From NCBI GenBank assembly GCA_044223895.1, contig JBGALL010000011.1:1-33267 (forward strand): a stretch of 33,267 nucleotides of DNA, written 5' to 3'. The position numbers and the translations under genes are program-made. Below the pieces are notes generated by a model. That model made no database searches. It was not told the origin of the DNA and worked only from the letters and a program-made list of their open reading frames with translations. Positions 7,602-15,110 of this stretch are shown piece after piece. The first letter of the stretch is position 1. Every line of letters begins with the position of its first letter. Source of the stretch: CAKZSU01 sp044223895. Lineage in GTDB: Bacteria; Patescibacteriota; Microgenomatia; UBA10105; UBA927.

Positions 7602-8456
7602 TTAGTATCTATTGATTAAATCAGTTAAAAACCGAAAAGCCAGGCGATCTTTAAATTCTTCACGAAGTTTGGATCCTTTCCATACATAATTCACTGCATC
7701 TCTTCTAGGATGACGTAATTCGAAATAGGTGACTAACGCGTCAAAGGACAATGCAGCCCTAATAATAGGATGCCCTACAATTCCAATTTCTTTCGCAAAG
7801 GTTTTTCCAGTTTGGGGGATAGGAAGTCCTAAGTTTGGATATGCAGGAGCTTCAGTTTGTACATGTGGAATGATGATATCCTGGGAATATTTTCCGGTTT
7901 TGGTATCAAACGAAAGTGTCGGCCTCGCTACAGAATTCGCTGCCCGTTGTGTTTGAAGTCGGAAATTTTCATTAGCTGCCTGTATTTCTTTTTTAGTATT
8001 GGCTATATGTTCTCGTTGGAGGTTTACCCGTGATAGATTAAAAATCCTCTCTAAATATTTCAAGGCTACTAAATCATCAAATTTTGCATCAAAGAGTGAT
8101 CGTTCCATACGACTACGGAGATAAGAGTCGGTTGGATGTTCTCGAACTGATCTATTTAATTCATCCTCAATCGATTTGGCGATGTAATATTCAATTTGGT
8201 CTGAAGAATAATGGGGACCGATAAGATATCCTTCGAAACCCGAAGCACTTGTAGTTCTTTGCATGACGAGCGGCCCTCTATCTTTTCTAACAATTTCCCA
8301 TCGTTGCATTGGTATGACATGCATTTGGGCTGTTTTGGTTATGAGCTCTGGTGCTTCAGGAAATAATTCTCCTAATGTTAGCAATAAGGTTTCAACATTT
8401 TTTTCAACATTTCGATGTTGCTCAACTGATGATTTACTATCTCGTGACTCGATCAT
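7602..8456 (-). CDS. Unknown 284-aa protein, predicted CRP-type target
   Basis: I do not recognise a family. The 284-aa product has no Cys, no signal peptide and no membrane segment, so it is probably cytoplasmic. It starts with a charged helical region, has an Arg/Glu-rich helical middle (about 85-175, including a coiled-coil-like stretch near 145-175) and a more globular C-terminal part with IGIVGHPIIRAALSFDALV. A strong Shine-Dalgarno AAGGAGGAA lies 5 nt before the ATG. A perfect TGTGA-N6-TCACA palindrome lies about 84 nt upstream with a -10-like TATCTA 21 nt beyond it, implying control by the CRP-family regulator at 12995-13615. Confidence 0.8.
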   Translation of the reverse strand: MIESRDSKSSVEQHRNVEKNVETLLLTLGELFPEAPELITKTAQMHVIPMQRWEIVRKDRGPLVMQRTTSASGFEGYLIGPHYSSDQIEYYIAKSIEDELNRSVREHPTDSYLRSRMERSLFDAKFDDLVALKYLERIFNLSRVNLQREHIANTKKEIQAANENFRLQTQRAANSVARPTLSFDTKTGKYSQDIIIPHVQTEAPAYPNLGLPIPQTGKTFAKEIGIVGHPIIRAALSFDALVTYFELRHPRRDAVNYVWKGSKLREEFKDRLAFRFLTDLINRY

Positions 8457-8512
8457 AATTATTCCTCCTTGTAGATATATAGCTCTCTATAACAACCTAA
8501 TGCGGTATTACT

Positions 8513-8518
8513 TAGATA
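8513..8518 (-). promoter_or_regulatory. Putative -10 box for the unknown 284-aa gene
   Basis: TATCTA on the minus strand, a weak match to TATAAT. It lies 21 nt from the edge of the TGTGA-N6-TCACA operator, the same spacing as at dsbB. Predicted start near 8506. Confidence 0.45.
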
Positions 8519-8539
8519 AACCAAACGAGGAATTTTGTC

Positions 8540-8555
8540 TGTGATGTACATCACA
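8540..8555 (-). promoter_or_regulatory. CRP-type operator TGTGA-N6-TCACA
   Basis: TGTGATGTACATCACA, flanked by C and G to give an 18-bp perfect palindrome (8539-8556). Its centre is 41.5 bp from the predicted start of the 284-aa gene, the class II activator position. Confidence 0.75.
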
Positions 8556-8571
8556 GTTTCAGGCTAGAAGA

Positions 8572-8943
8572 TTATTTGTTCTTCTGGAGATGGGCTATTA
8601 GGAGAAGGTTAATAACTTTTCGGATTATTTCTATAGGTAACGGTTTGTTTAAAGGAAATTGTACGGTAGCTTTTCCGGAAATTCTGAAGGCTGACTGATC
8701 TTCAAATTCAGATAGTAATGTCTTAGAAACAGGATAGAGTGATAGGTAATTCTTATATCCTGCGAAATAGACTACATATTTCTCATTACGTTTGTAGGTT
8801 GGTATGCCATAACTTATAGTTTCCTCAGCATCTGTTATTTTTTCTTTAATAATCTTCCGAATTAGTTGAAGCTTTTGTTGTACGTCTTCTGGAAAGGTGG
8901 AAATATAATCATCAACGGTAGTGAAAGTATATTTCATAGGCAT
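8572..8943 (-). CDS. DUF1801 (YdhG/YdeI-like) protein
   Basis: A 123-aa soluble protein of the DUF1801 family, sometimes called iron-chaperone-like. The N-terminal TVDDYISTFPEDVQQKLQLI, the central AEETISYGIPTYKRN with an aromatic strand KYVVYFAGYKNYLSLYP, and the C-terminal PLPIEIIRKVINLLL match the family layout. No catalytic residues are known for it. The ATG at 8943 has no Shine-Dalgarno; a second ATG at 8937 (MKYTF) is equally possible. A TACAAT/TATAAA cluster lies just upstream, so the gene probably has its own promoter. The biological role is unknown. Confidence 0.82.
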   Translation of the reverse strand: MPMKYTFTTVDDYISTFPEDVQQKLQLIRKIIKEKITDAEETISYGIPTYKRNEKYVVYFAGYKNYLSLYPVSKTLLSEFEDQSAFRISGKATVQFPLNKPLPIEIIRKVINLLLIAHLQKNK

Positions 8944-9026
8944 TACTTTATATTGTAATGTAAGACATTACAACTATTACTCAACACTGTTTTTTCTCAA
9001 GCACAAAAAAGCCTCAAATTGCATCC

Positions 9027-9055
9027 TTGTCTAAAGTATCTCTATAACCTATAAT
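9027..9055 (+). promoter_or_regulatory. Promoter of the glycosyltransferase/chitinase operon
   Basis: TTGTCT at 9027-9032, a 17-bp spacer, and TATAAT at 9050-9055. Transcription should begin near 9062. It is the only strong -35/-10 pair I see ahead of the glycosyltransferase. Confidence 0.65.
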
Positions 9056-9064
9056 ATAGGTTAT
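9044..9064. promoter_or_regulatory. Palindromic operator over the -10 box
   Basis: A perfect inverted repeat with arms ATAACCTATA (9044-9053) and TATAGGTTAT (9055-9064) around one central A. It fully covers the -10 hexamer, so a bound dimer would block RNA polymerase. The cognate repressor is not identified. Confidence 0.6.
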
Positions 9065-9078
9065 AAATTGCATCAGTC

Positions 9079-9116
9079 AAATCCCTTTTTCAATGAATTG
9101 ATAGGGATTTTTTTTA
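9079..9116 (+). terminator. Terminator-like hairpin in the glycosyltransferase leader
   Basis: AAATCCCT (9079-9086) pairs with AGGGATTT (9103-9110). A second inner stem TCAA/TTGA (9090-9093 and 9098-9101) closes a TGAA loop, and a run of T residues follows to 9115. It lies between the promoter and the ATG at 9129, so it may act as an attenuator. Confidence 0.65.
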
Positions 9117-9128
9117 TCGGGAATTATT

Positions 9129-11399
9129 ATGGATATGTTGAAAGACAAAAATGGCAAAACAGTTCGGAAACGTCAGTGGGGTACAGAAAAAAATACGACA
9201 CCGCTGCCAATGATTCATGATCAGCCATCTACCCTTAAACTTACCCTCAGTCGTTTATCTATAGTTTTAACAATATTTTTTTGGATTGCTTACATTTTTT
9301 CAACTATTATTCGTCAGCTTATCGATAATCCTCAGAGTTATGGGTTTACAATGGAGGCGTTTAGTTATTCTTTTGTCGTCTCTACACTTATTTTTTCATC
9401 CTTAATGTACCTCATTGCTAGACACGGAGCTCTTGAACGTTTTAGTAAACACGCGAGAGTTCCAAGAGCTGTTTTAGACAAATTTTTTGCGAAAAAACAC
9501 CCTGCAATCACGGTACTAATTCCGTCATATGATGAGGAAACTTCTGTTATCAGAAAAACGTTACTCTCGGCTGCACTCCAGGAATATCCCAATTTGCGCA
9601 TAGTGTTACTCGTGGATGATAATCCTAACCCGACAAATACTGAATCATTACATCGCTTGCAACAAACGAGAGCCGTAGGGAAAACTATTTCGACTATTCT
9701 CGATGTGCCATATAAACGTTTTAGTAAGGCAGCTGAACAATTTGAAAAAATATATGCCAAAAATACAACTATTTCAGCATTCGAAATCAGTAAATTGGTA
9801 ACTGAATATGAGTGGGCAGTGAATTGGCTACAAGACATGGCAAAAGAAGAAATACTGGAAGATCATGTGGATATCTTTTTTAGAGATCAGGTCCTTCTGG
9901 GATTAGCAAATGATTTAAGTTTAATAAAAGAAGCCCTAACTATGTCTTTGCGTGAAGGTGGTAAACTTTCAAAAGACCGTATACACCAACTCTATCTTCG
10001 TCTTGTTTGGACGTTTCGGGCTGAATTTGAAGTGTTTGAAAGAAAGCAATACGCCTCTTTATCTCATGAAGCCAATAAAGCAATGAATTTAAATTCTTAT
10101 ATTGGTCTTATGGGTGGACAGTATCTAAAGGAAGAAACTCCTGATGGGTTCATTTTAATTCCAACTACAAGTAAGACCTCTAAAAGCGTCAGTGTTCCTG
10201 ACAGTGAATTCGTGATTACCTTAGATGCCGATTCAATTTTACTGAGAGAGTACTGCTTACGGTTAGTCTATTTCCTAGAACAACCTATGAATGCTGATGT
10301 TGCGGTTACCCAAACTCCATATTCCTCATTCAGGGGAGCTTATTCTCGTATAGAAAGACTGGCAGGTGCCACCACAGATATTCAACATATACTCCATCAG
10401 GGTATGACACAATATGGAGCTACCTTTTGGGTAGGAGCGAATGCTGTTATCCGGAAACGTGCGTTGGAAGATATCGTTGAAAAAGAATGGATAGGGAACG
10501 TAGAGGTAAAAAGATATATTCAAGATAGAACAGTTATTGAAGACACGGAATCGAGTGTGGATTTAGGAAAATTCGGGTGGAAATTAGTTAATTATCCGGA
10601 ACGACTTAGTTACAGTGCTACCCCACCAGACTTTGGTTCTCTTATCGTTCAACGACGTCGCTGGGCAAATGGGGGACTATTAATACTTCCCAAACTATTT
10701 GCTCAGATACGAGCACGTAAAAGTCGTAACCAGATGATATCGCGAAGGGAATTATTTCTGCGTCTCAATTACATGGCCTCAATTGCCTGGGCAACTTTTG
10801 GTCTGATGTTTCTCCTGGCATATCCTTATGATGGAAGATTGTTAAGTCCTTTAGTGCTGCTAGCAGCATTTCCCTATTTTTTGGCAATGGCTAATGATTT
10901 GAAATATAACGGATACAGTCCTTGGGATATTTTTAGTATCTATGGATTTAATTTAATTATGCTTCCAGTGAATCTTGCTGGGGTTTTAAAATCTATCGAA
11001 CAGGCGTTGAGTGGGAAGAAGATTCCTTTTGCTCGTACACCAAAAGTTAAAAACAGAACCAGAGCTTCGATTTTATATCTAGTAGTTCCGCTTTTAATTG
11101 TTGGATTTTCTCTCTTTACAGTATGGAGAAATATCCTAGTTGCTAATTACCCAAATGCGGCATTTGCAGCTTTTAATGCTATTGTTTCTTCATGGGCAAT
11201 TTTTTCATATATAGGGATTGGAAATTTATTGACAGATTCATGGTTTGGGTTGACTGATTGGTTGTATGTTGAAGATACGCCGAAAAATACGAAAAGACAA
11301 AGTGAACAAAAAAATATTATGGATTGGAAAGTGATTCTCTATCACGGAGAAACTAAAGGTGTTATTCCTCATAGTTCACTGTACGAGAAAATAATCTAG
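9129..11399 (+). CDS. Processive family 2 glycosyltransferase (polysaccharide synthase)
   Basis: A 756-aa inner-membrane glycosyltransferase. Two N-terminal membrane helices (about 41-63 and 75-97) precede a long cytoplasmic GT-A domain and about five C-terminal helices (about 545-720). Processive-synthase motifs are present: D366-A-D368, a TQTP segment after it, an ED motif in VIEDTES, and Q508-R-R-R-W512, which binds the growing chain in cellulose, chitin and hyaluronan synthases. An insertion of roughly 170 helical residues lies between the first GT strands and the DAD motif. The chitinase-like gene starts 2 nt downstream, hinting at a GlcNAc-containing polymer; the sugar is inferred, not shown. 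Confidence 0.88.
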   Translation: MDMLKDKNGKTVRKRQWGTEKNTTPLPMIHDQPSTLKLTLSRLSIVLTIFFWIAYIFSTIIRQLIDNPQSYGFTMEAFSYSFVVSTLIFSSLMYLIARHGALERFSKHARVPRAVLDKFFAKKHPAITVLIPSYDEETSVIRKTLLSAALQEYPNLRIVLLVDDNPNPTNTESLHRLQQTRAVGKTISTILDVPYKRFSKAAEQFEKIYAKNTTISAFEISKLVTEYEWAVNWLQDMAKEEILEDHVDIFFRDQVLLGLANDLSLIKEALTMSLREGGKLSKDRIHQLYLRLVWTFRAEFEVFERKQYASLSHEANKAMNLNSYIGLMGGQYLKEETPDGFILIPTTSKTSKSVSVPDSEFVITLDADSILLREYCLRLVYFLEQPMNADVAVTQTPYSSFRGAYSRIERLAGATTDIQHILHQGMTQYGATFWVGANAVIRKRALEDIVEKEWIGNVEVKRYIQDRTVIEDTESSVDLGKFGWKLVNYPERLSYSATPPDFGSLIVQRRRWANGGLLILPKLFAQIRARKSRNQMISRRELFLRLNYMASIAWATFGLMFLLAYPYDGRLLSPLVLLAAFPYFLAMANDLKYNGYSPWDIFSIYGFNLIMLPVNLAGVLKSIEQALSGKKIPFARTPKVKNRTRASILYLVVPLLIVGFSLFTVWRNILVANYPNAAFAAFNAIVSSWAIFSYIGIGNLLTDSWFGLTDWLYVEDTPKNTKRQSEQKNIMDWKVILYHGETKGVIPHSSLYEKII

Positions 11400-11401
11400 T
11401 T

Positions 11402-12970
11402 ATGAAACAAGAAAGAAAAAAACGATTATCTATCTGGAGAGTACTACTTGCCGTAGTCCTGTTGATGGGAATCATATATGGAGGCTTTCTTGGATTTCAA
11501 CAAGTTAAAAGTGATAAAGCAGCTGAACAGCTAAAACCATGGTATGCTCCGTATGTTGATGTAACAGCAACACCATTATTTGCTTTTGAGCAGGTAGATA
11601 GTAACACTAGTCCTCACAATTTAGTGCTTTCGTTTATTGTGGCTTCTTCTGACAACGTCTGTACTCCAAGTTGGGGAAATGCATATACTCTCGATGATGC
11701 GAATGCAAAACTAGATTTTGATAGACGAGTAGCCCGTTTCAAGCAACAAGAAGGGACCATTGCTATCTCCTTTGGTGGAGCACTTAATTCTGAATTAGCC
11801 ATTACCTGTACAGATACAGAGAAATTAAAAAATGCTTACGAAGAAGTTATCCGTAGATATTCTGTTGATACTCTTGATTTTGATATTGAAGGGGATGCAT
11901 TAAAACAAACTGAGTCAATAAAGCGAAGAGCTATTGTCATTTCTGAACTTCAAAAATCTCTACGTGCACAAAATAAAAAATTAGCTGTGTGGGTTACCTT
12001 ACCAGTTACACCTCAAGGACTTTCAGAAGATGGAACCCGTGCGGTAGCTGAAATGCTCACCAATAAGGTAGATCTAGCTGGTGTAAATGTTATGACTATG
12101 GACTACGGGAATAGTCGTGACAAAAAATATACAATGCAGCTAGCCTCTGAACAGGCACTTAACGAAACACATCGACAACTAGGAATTATCTTTAAACAAG
12201 CTGGTATAAATCTGAATGAAGCATCTATCTGGGCGAAAATTGGAGCAACGCCTATGATAGGCCAAAACGACATTGCAGATGAAATATTCACCTTGCAGGA
12301 TGCTAAAGGATTGAATGAATTTGTTATATCTAAACGCATTGCGAGACTATCTATATGGTCTGCAAACAGAGATATTCAGTGCGGTGAGAATTATGTAAAT
12401 ACGTCCATAGTTTCTGATTCCTGTAGTGGTATCAAACAAGAAAAAAACCATTTCAGCACTCTTCTTTCGGTAAATTTCACCGGTACCATACAACAAAATG
12501 CTGCTTTATTAACCAAGGAAGATCCAGAAATAGAACAAAAACCTGATAATCCTGAGGAAAGTCCCTATCAGATCTGGACCCAATCCGGTACCTATTTAGA
12601 AGGTACCAAAGTGGTCTGGCATCATAACGTTTATCAAGCCAAATGGTGGACAAATGGCGATCTTCCCGATAACCCTGTGCTTCAGTCTTGGCAAACGCCT
12701 TGGCAACTTGTCGGCCCTGTTTTGCCGGGAGAAAAACCTATTAAACAATTTACTCTGCCACCGGGAACATATCCAATTTGGTCAGGAACGGAGATCTATG
12801 ATGCAGGTCAAAGAATTTTATTTAACGGCATACCCTATCAAGCAAAATGGTGGACACAAGGAGATAGTCCAGCTGCTTCGACTGCCAATCCAGATAGTTC
12901 ACCCTGGATAATTCTTACTGAGGAACAGATCAATCAAAAGACGAGTACAACTTCAGGAATTAACAAGTAA
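11402..12970 (+). CDS. Membrane-anchored GH18 chitinase-like protein with two CBM5/12 modules
   Basis: A 522-aa protein with an N-terminal signal-anchor (about 12-32), a GH18 TIM barrel (about 45-365) and two C-terminal chitin-binding-type modules (about 389-437 and 457-508). The catalytic DxxDxDxE motif is intact as D156-T-L-D159-F-D161-I-E163, with E163 the proton donor. Both carbohydrate modules carry the YQAKWWTxGD signature of CBM5/12. The lack of a cleavable-looking site suggests surface tethering. It is the second gene of an operon with the processive glycosyltransferase. It could trim, release or remodel that polymer, or feed on external chitin. Confidence 0.88.
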   Translation: MKQERKKRLSIWRVLLAVVLLMGIIYGGFLGFQQVKSDKAAEQLKPWYAPYVDVTATPLFAFEQVDSNTSPHNLVLSFIVASSDNVCTPSWGNAYTLDDANAKLDFDRRVARFKQQEGTIAISFGGALNSELAITCTDTEKLKNAYEEVIRRYSVDTLDFDIEGDALKQTESIKRRAIVISELQKSLRAQNKKLAVWVTLPVTPQGLSEDGTRAVAEMLTNKVDLAGVNVMTMDYGNSRDKKYTMQLASEQALNETHRQLGIIFKQAGINLNEASIWAKIGATPMIGQNDIADEIFTLQDAKGLNEFVISKRIARLSIWSANRDIQCGENYVNTSIVSDSCSGIKQEKNHFSTLLSVNFTGTIQQNAALLTKEDPEIEQKPDNPEESPYQIWTQSGTYLEGTKVVWHHNVYQAKWWTNGDLPDNPVLQSWQTPWQLVGPVLPGEKPIKQFTLPPGTYPIWSGTEIYDAGQRILFNGIPYQAKWWTQGDSPAASTANPDSSPWIILTEEQINQKTSTTSGINK

Positions 12971-12994
12971 GCATCATAGAGTAAATTAGTATGT

Positions 12995-13615
12995 TCATTG
13001 AAGTTCAGTTTCAAGTTTGTGCACATCAATAATTCTAAAGGTATGTTTATCATGAATAAGTATATCTTTCTCAAAAAGTTTTTTTATTTCTCTCGTCACT
13101 GTCTCCCTAGAAAGACCGGTCAATGATGCTATCTGAGCATGGGTAAGTTTTATATCTTCACCAAAGCGTCTGTACTGAATAATCAATTGGATTACAATTC
13201 TAAAATAGGCATTATTAGTTAATAGAGATTCCATTCTTAAAAAATACCCTCCTAATCCCTTATAAATTCTTTGTAGCAAATCCATAAGAATATCACTGTT
13301 TTCTTCAAGAAATGTTTTCATATCTTCTTTCGGAACTAAGGCATAGGTAGAGTCTATAAGTGTTTCGTAGTGATATTTATTTGTCGTATCATTTAAAACC
13401 CATTCCATCGGGAAAAAAGATACTGGTTTATACAGATTTAAAGAAAGATCTATTCCATCTTTTGATATGGTGAACATGCGGACAGCCCCCTCAAGGAGAA
13501 TGAAAACCCCTTCAGTTGATTTTTCTGGTCCCAACAATTTCTCATTTTTTTTAGAAAATTTATGAGGATATTTCTGGCAGAAGGCGAGTATTTTTTCTTT
13601 TATAGCTGATTCCAT
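12995..13615 (-). CDS. CRP/FNR-family transcriptional regulator
   Basis: A 206-aa regulator with a cNMP-type beta-barrel (about 1-105), a dimer helix (about 105-140) and a winged HTH (about 155-206). The recognition helix reads S-R-E-T-V-T-R, keeping the Arg, Glu and Arg (about R170, E171, R175) that E. coli CRP uses to read TGTGA. The cAMP-binding Arg-Ser pair is not evident, and there is no Cys cluster as in FNR, so the signal is unknown. I chose the ATG at 13615 over the one at 13636: TATAAT lies 6 nt before 13615, and 13636 lies inside the operator. Confidence 0.9.
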   Translation of the reverse strand: MESAIKEKILAFCQKYPHKFSKKNEKLLGPEKSTEGVFILLEGAVRMFTISKDGIDLSLNLYKPVSFFPMEWVLNDTTNKYHYETLIDSTYALVPKEDMKTFLEENSDILMDLLQRIYKGLGGYFLRMESLLTNNAYFRIVIQLIIQYRRFGEDIKLTHAQIASLTGLSRETVTREIKKLFEKDILIHDKHTFRIIDVHKLETELQ

Positions 13616-13621
13616 AGCTGA

Positions 13622-13627
13622 ATTATA
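13622..13627 (-). promoter_or_regulatory. -10 box of the CRP-family gene (leaderless)
   Basis: Minus-strand TATAAT, 6 nt, then ATG at 13615. The operator centre would be at about -28.5 here, which suggests autorepression. Confidence 0.6.
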
Positions 13628-13635
13628 GCTCCTCA

Positions 13636-13651
13636 TGTGATTTAAATCACA
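13636..13651. promoter_or_regulatory. CRP-type operator TGTGA-N6-TCACA
   Basis: TGTGATTTAAATCACA, extended to a 20-bp perfect palindrome at 13634-13653. It is shared by the divergent regulator and dsbB genes. It sits at -41.5 relative to the predicted dsbB start (13685). Confidence 0.85.
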
Positions 13652-13672
13652 TGGGATATATACTGAGATAGT

Positions 13673-13678
13673 TATAAT
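13673..13678 (+). promoter_or_regulatory. -10 box of the dsbB operon (leaderless)
   Basis: TATAAT, 6 nt, then ATG at 13685. The -35 position reads CATGGG, so activation by the upstream palindrome is expected. Confidence 0.65.
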
Positions 13679-13684
13679 TCACCT

Positions 13685-14104
13685 ATGAAAGCCCGTATAT
13701 TCATCTATTTGGCTTGGGTACAAAGTATCCTAGCTACTTCTGGAAGCCTCTATTATAGCGAAATAAAGCACTATACACCTTGTATCTTGTGCTGGTATCA
13801 ACGAATATTTATGTATCCTTTAGTATTGTTACTGGCAATTGGTATTCTCAGAAAAGATAAAAAAATTTATTCCTACATTCTTCCAATGAGTGTAATTGGA
13901 TGGTTTCTGGCTTTGTATCATGCTTTGCTTCAAAATGGCGTTCTTCCAGAATCAATAGCTCCATGTATTCTCGGTGCCTCATGTACAACGAAGCATGTTG
14001 GTTATTTTGGATTCATAACAATACCGGTTATGTCTCTTACTGCATTTAGTGTCATAATTATAAGTATGTATCTGTATAAAAGACTTGAACAGAAAAAGAG
14101 ATAA
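13685..14104 (+). CDS. dsbB: DsbB/BdbC-type disulfide bond formation protein
   Basis: A 139-aa four-helix membrane oxidoreductase. It has the N-terminal pair C33-I-L-C36 and the second-loop pair C94/C100, the four Cys that pass electrons from a thiol oxidase to quinone in DsbB/BdbC. Trp and Arg follow the first pair (CWYQR), as in the family. No DsbA-like partner is in this operon. The predicted promoter is leaderless with a CRP-type site at -41.5. The next gene begins after a single base, so dsbB leads a four-gene operon that ends in a second quinone-type oxidase, VKOR. Confidence 0.88.
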   Translation: MKARIFIYLAWVQSILATSGSLYYSEIKHYTPCILCWYQRIFMYPLVLLLAIGILRKDKKIYSYILPMSVIGWFLALYHALLQNGVLPESIAPCILGASCTTKHVGYFGFITIPVMSLTAFSVIIISMYLYKRLEQKKR

Positions 14105-14105
14105 T

Positions 14106-15101
14106 ATGGAATCAATAATTTTTTTTGAAATTGAAGAATGGGAACAAACATATTTAGAGAAGTCCTTTGAAGGGCAAAACAGTATTTTTAAGAAAGAGAA
14201 AATACAAGACATTAGTGATGAAGAAATATATTCAGCTTCGATAATTTCACCTTTCATATATTCCACACTAAATAAAGAAATCCTTGAAAAATTTCCAAAT
14301 TTAAAACTAATTGCCACCAGATCAACTGGGTATGATCATATAGATCTCAACTATTGTAAAGAACGAGGTATAACTATTGTCCACGTGCCATCCTATGGGG
14401 CCCATACTGTGGCTGAACATACCTTCGCACTTTTATTGGCCATCAGTAGAAAATTAATACCCACAGTGGAGCGAAGTAGACATGGAAATTTTCATCTAAA
14501 TAGCTTAAAGGGATTTGATTTATTTGGAAAGACGATTGGAATTATTGGAGAAGGGGAAATTGGGAAAAAAGTTATAGAGTTATCTATCTGTTTTGGAATG
14601 AAGGTATTAGTATTTACCCGTCACCCAGGCGAAAATACTCAACATATAACTTATGTTGGTTTAAACGATTTACTTTCTCAGTCTGATGTTATCTCTCTGC
14701 ATGTGCCTTCTACAAAAGATACCTTTCATTTAATTAATAAAGAAAACATTAATCTTTTCAAAAAGGGGAGCATTCTCATAAATACTTCTCGAGGCCAATT
14801 AGTAGAAACACATGCCATACTAGAGGGTTTAAAAACGGGAATATTAGCTGGCGCTGGATTGGATGTCTTGGAAGAAGAAGGTGCTTTAAAGGAAGAACGA
14901 GAGTTACTAACTGAAGAATTCTTACAAAAAGGAAATTTGGAAATACAATTACTCAACCATGTGTTGTTAAATAGAGAAGATGTTATTTTTACTTCACACA
15001 ATGCTTTTAACAGTGAAGAAGCCCTTAAAGAAATACTCGATGTGACTATTAAAAATATTAATCAATATATATTAGGAATAAAACAAAATATTGTTTTATA
15101 A
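14106..15101 (+). CDS. D-isomer-specific 2-hydroxyacid dehydrogenase
   Basis: A 331-aa cytoplasmic NAD-dependent dehydrogenase, D-lactate dehydrogenase-like. The Rossmann motif is G148-E-G150-E-I-G153. The catalytic Arg is R229 in NTSRGQ, the Glu lies in VLEEEG (256-258), and the general acid is H298 in TSHNAF. The substrate-binding N terminus contains RSTGYDHID. I chose the ATG at 14106, one base after the dsbB stop; an in-frame ATG at 14085 would overlap dsbB by 20 bases. In this context it may oxidise or form NADH under the oxygen or electron-acceptor state sensed by the CRP-family protein. The exact substrate is uncertain. Confidence 0.88.
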   Translation: MESIIFFEIEEWEQTYLEKSFEGQNSIFKKEKIQDISDEEIYSASIISPFIYSTLNKEILEKFPNLKLIATRSTGYDHIDLNYCKERGITIVHVPSYGAHTVAEHTFALLLAISRKLIPTVERSRHGNFHLNSLKGFDLFGKTIGIIGEGEIGKKVIELSICFGMKVLVFTRHPGENTQHITYVGLNDLLSQSDVISLHVPSTKDTFHLINKENINLFKKGSILINTSRGQLVETHAILEGLKTGILAGAGLDVLEEEGALKEERELLTEEFLQKGNLEIQLLNHVLLNREDVIFTSHNAFNSEEALKEILDVTIKNINQYILGIKQNIVL

Positions 15102-15110
15102 AGGAGGTTT

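Noticed and set aside
11614..12339. Antisense frames across the GH18 gene
   Set aside because: The sense frame has an intact catalytic motif and two binding modules; the antisense frames have no recognisable features.
13613..13636. Longer CRP-family protein starting at 13636
   Set aside because: That ATG lies inside the 20-bp palindrome and upstream of the TATAAT at 13627-13622. The ATG at 13615 fits the leaderless spacing seen elsewhere.
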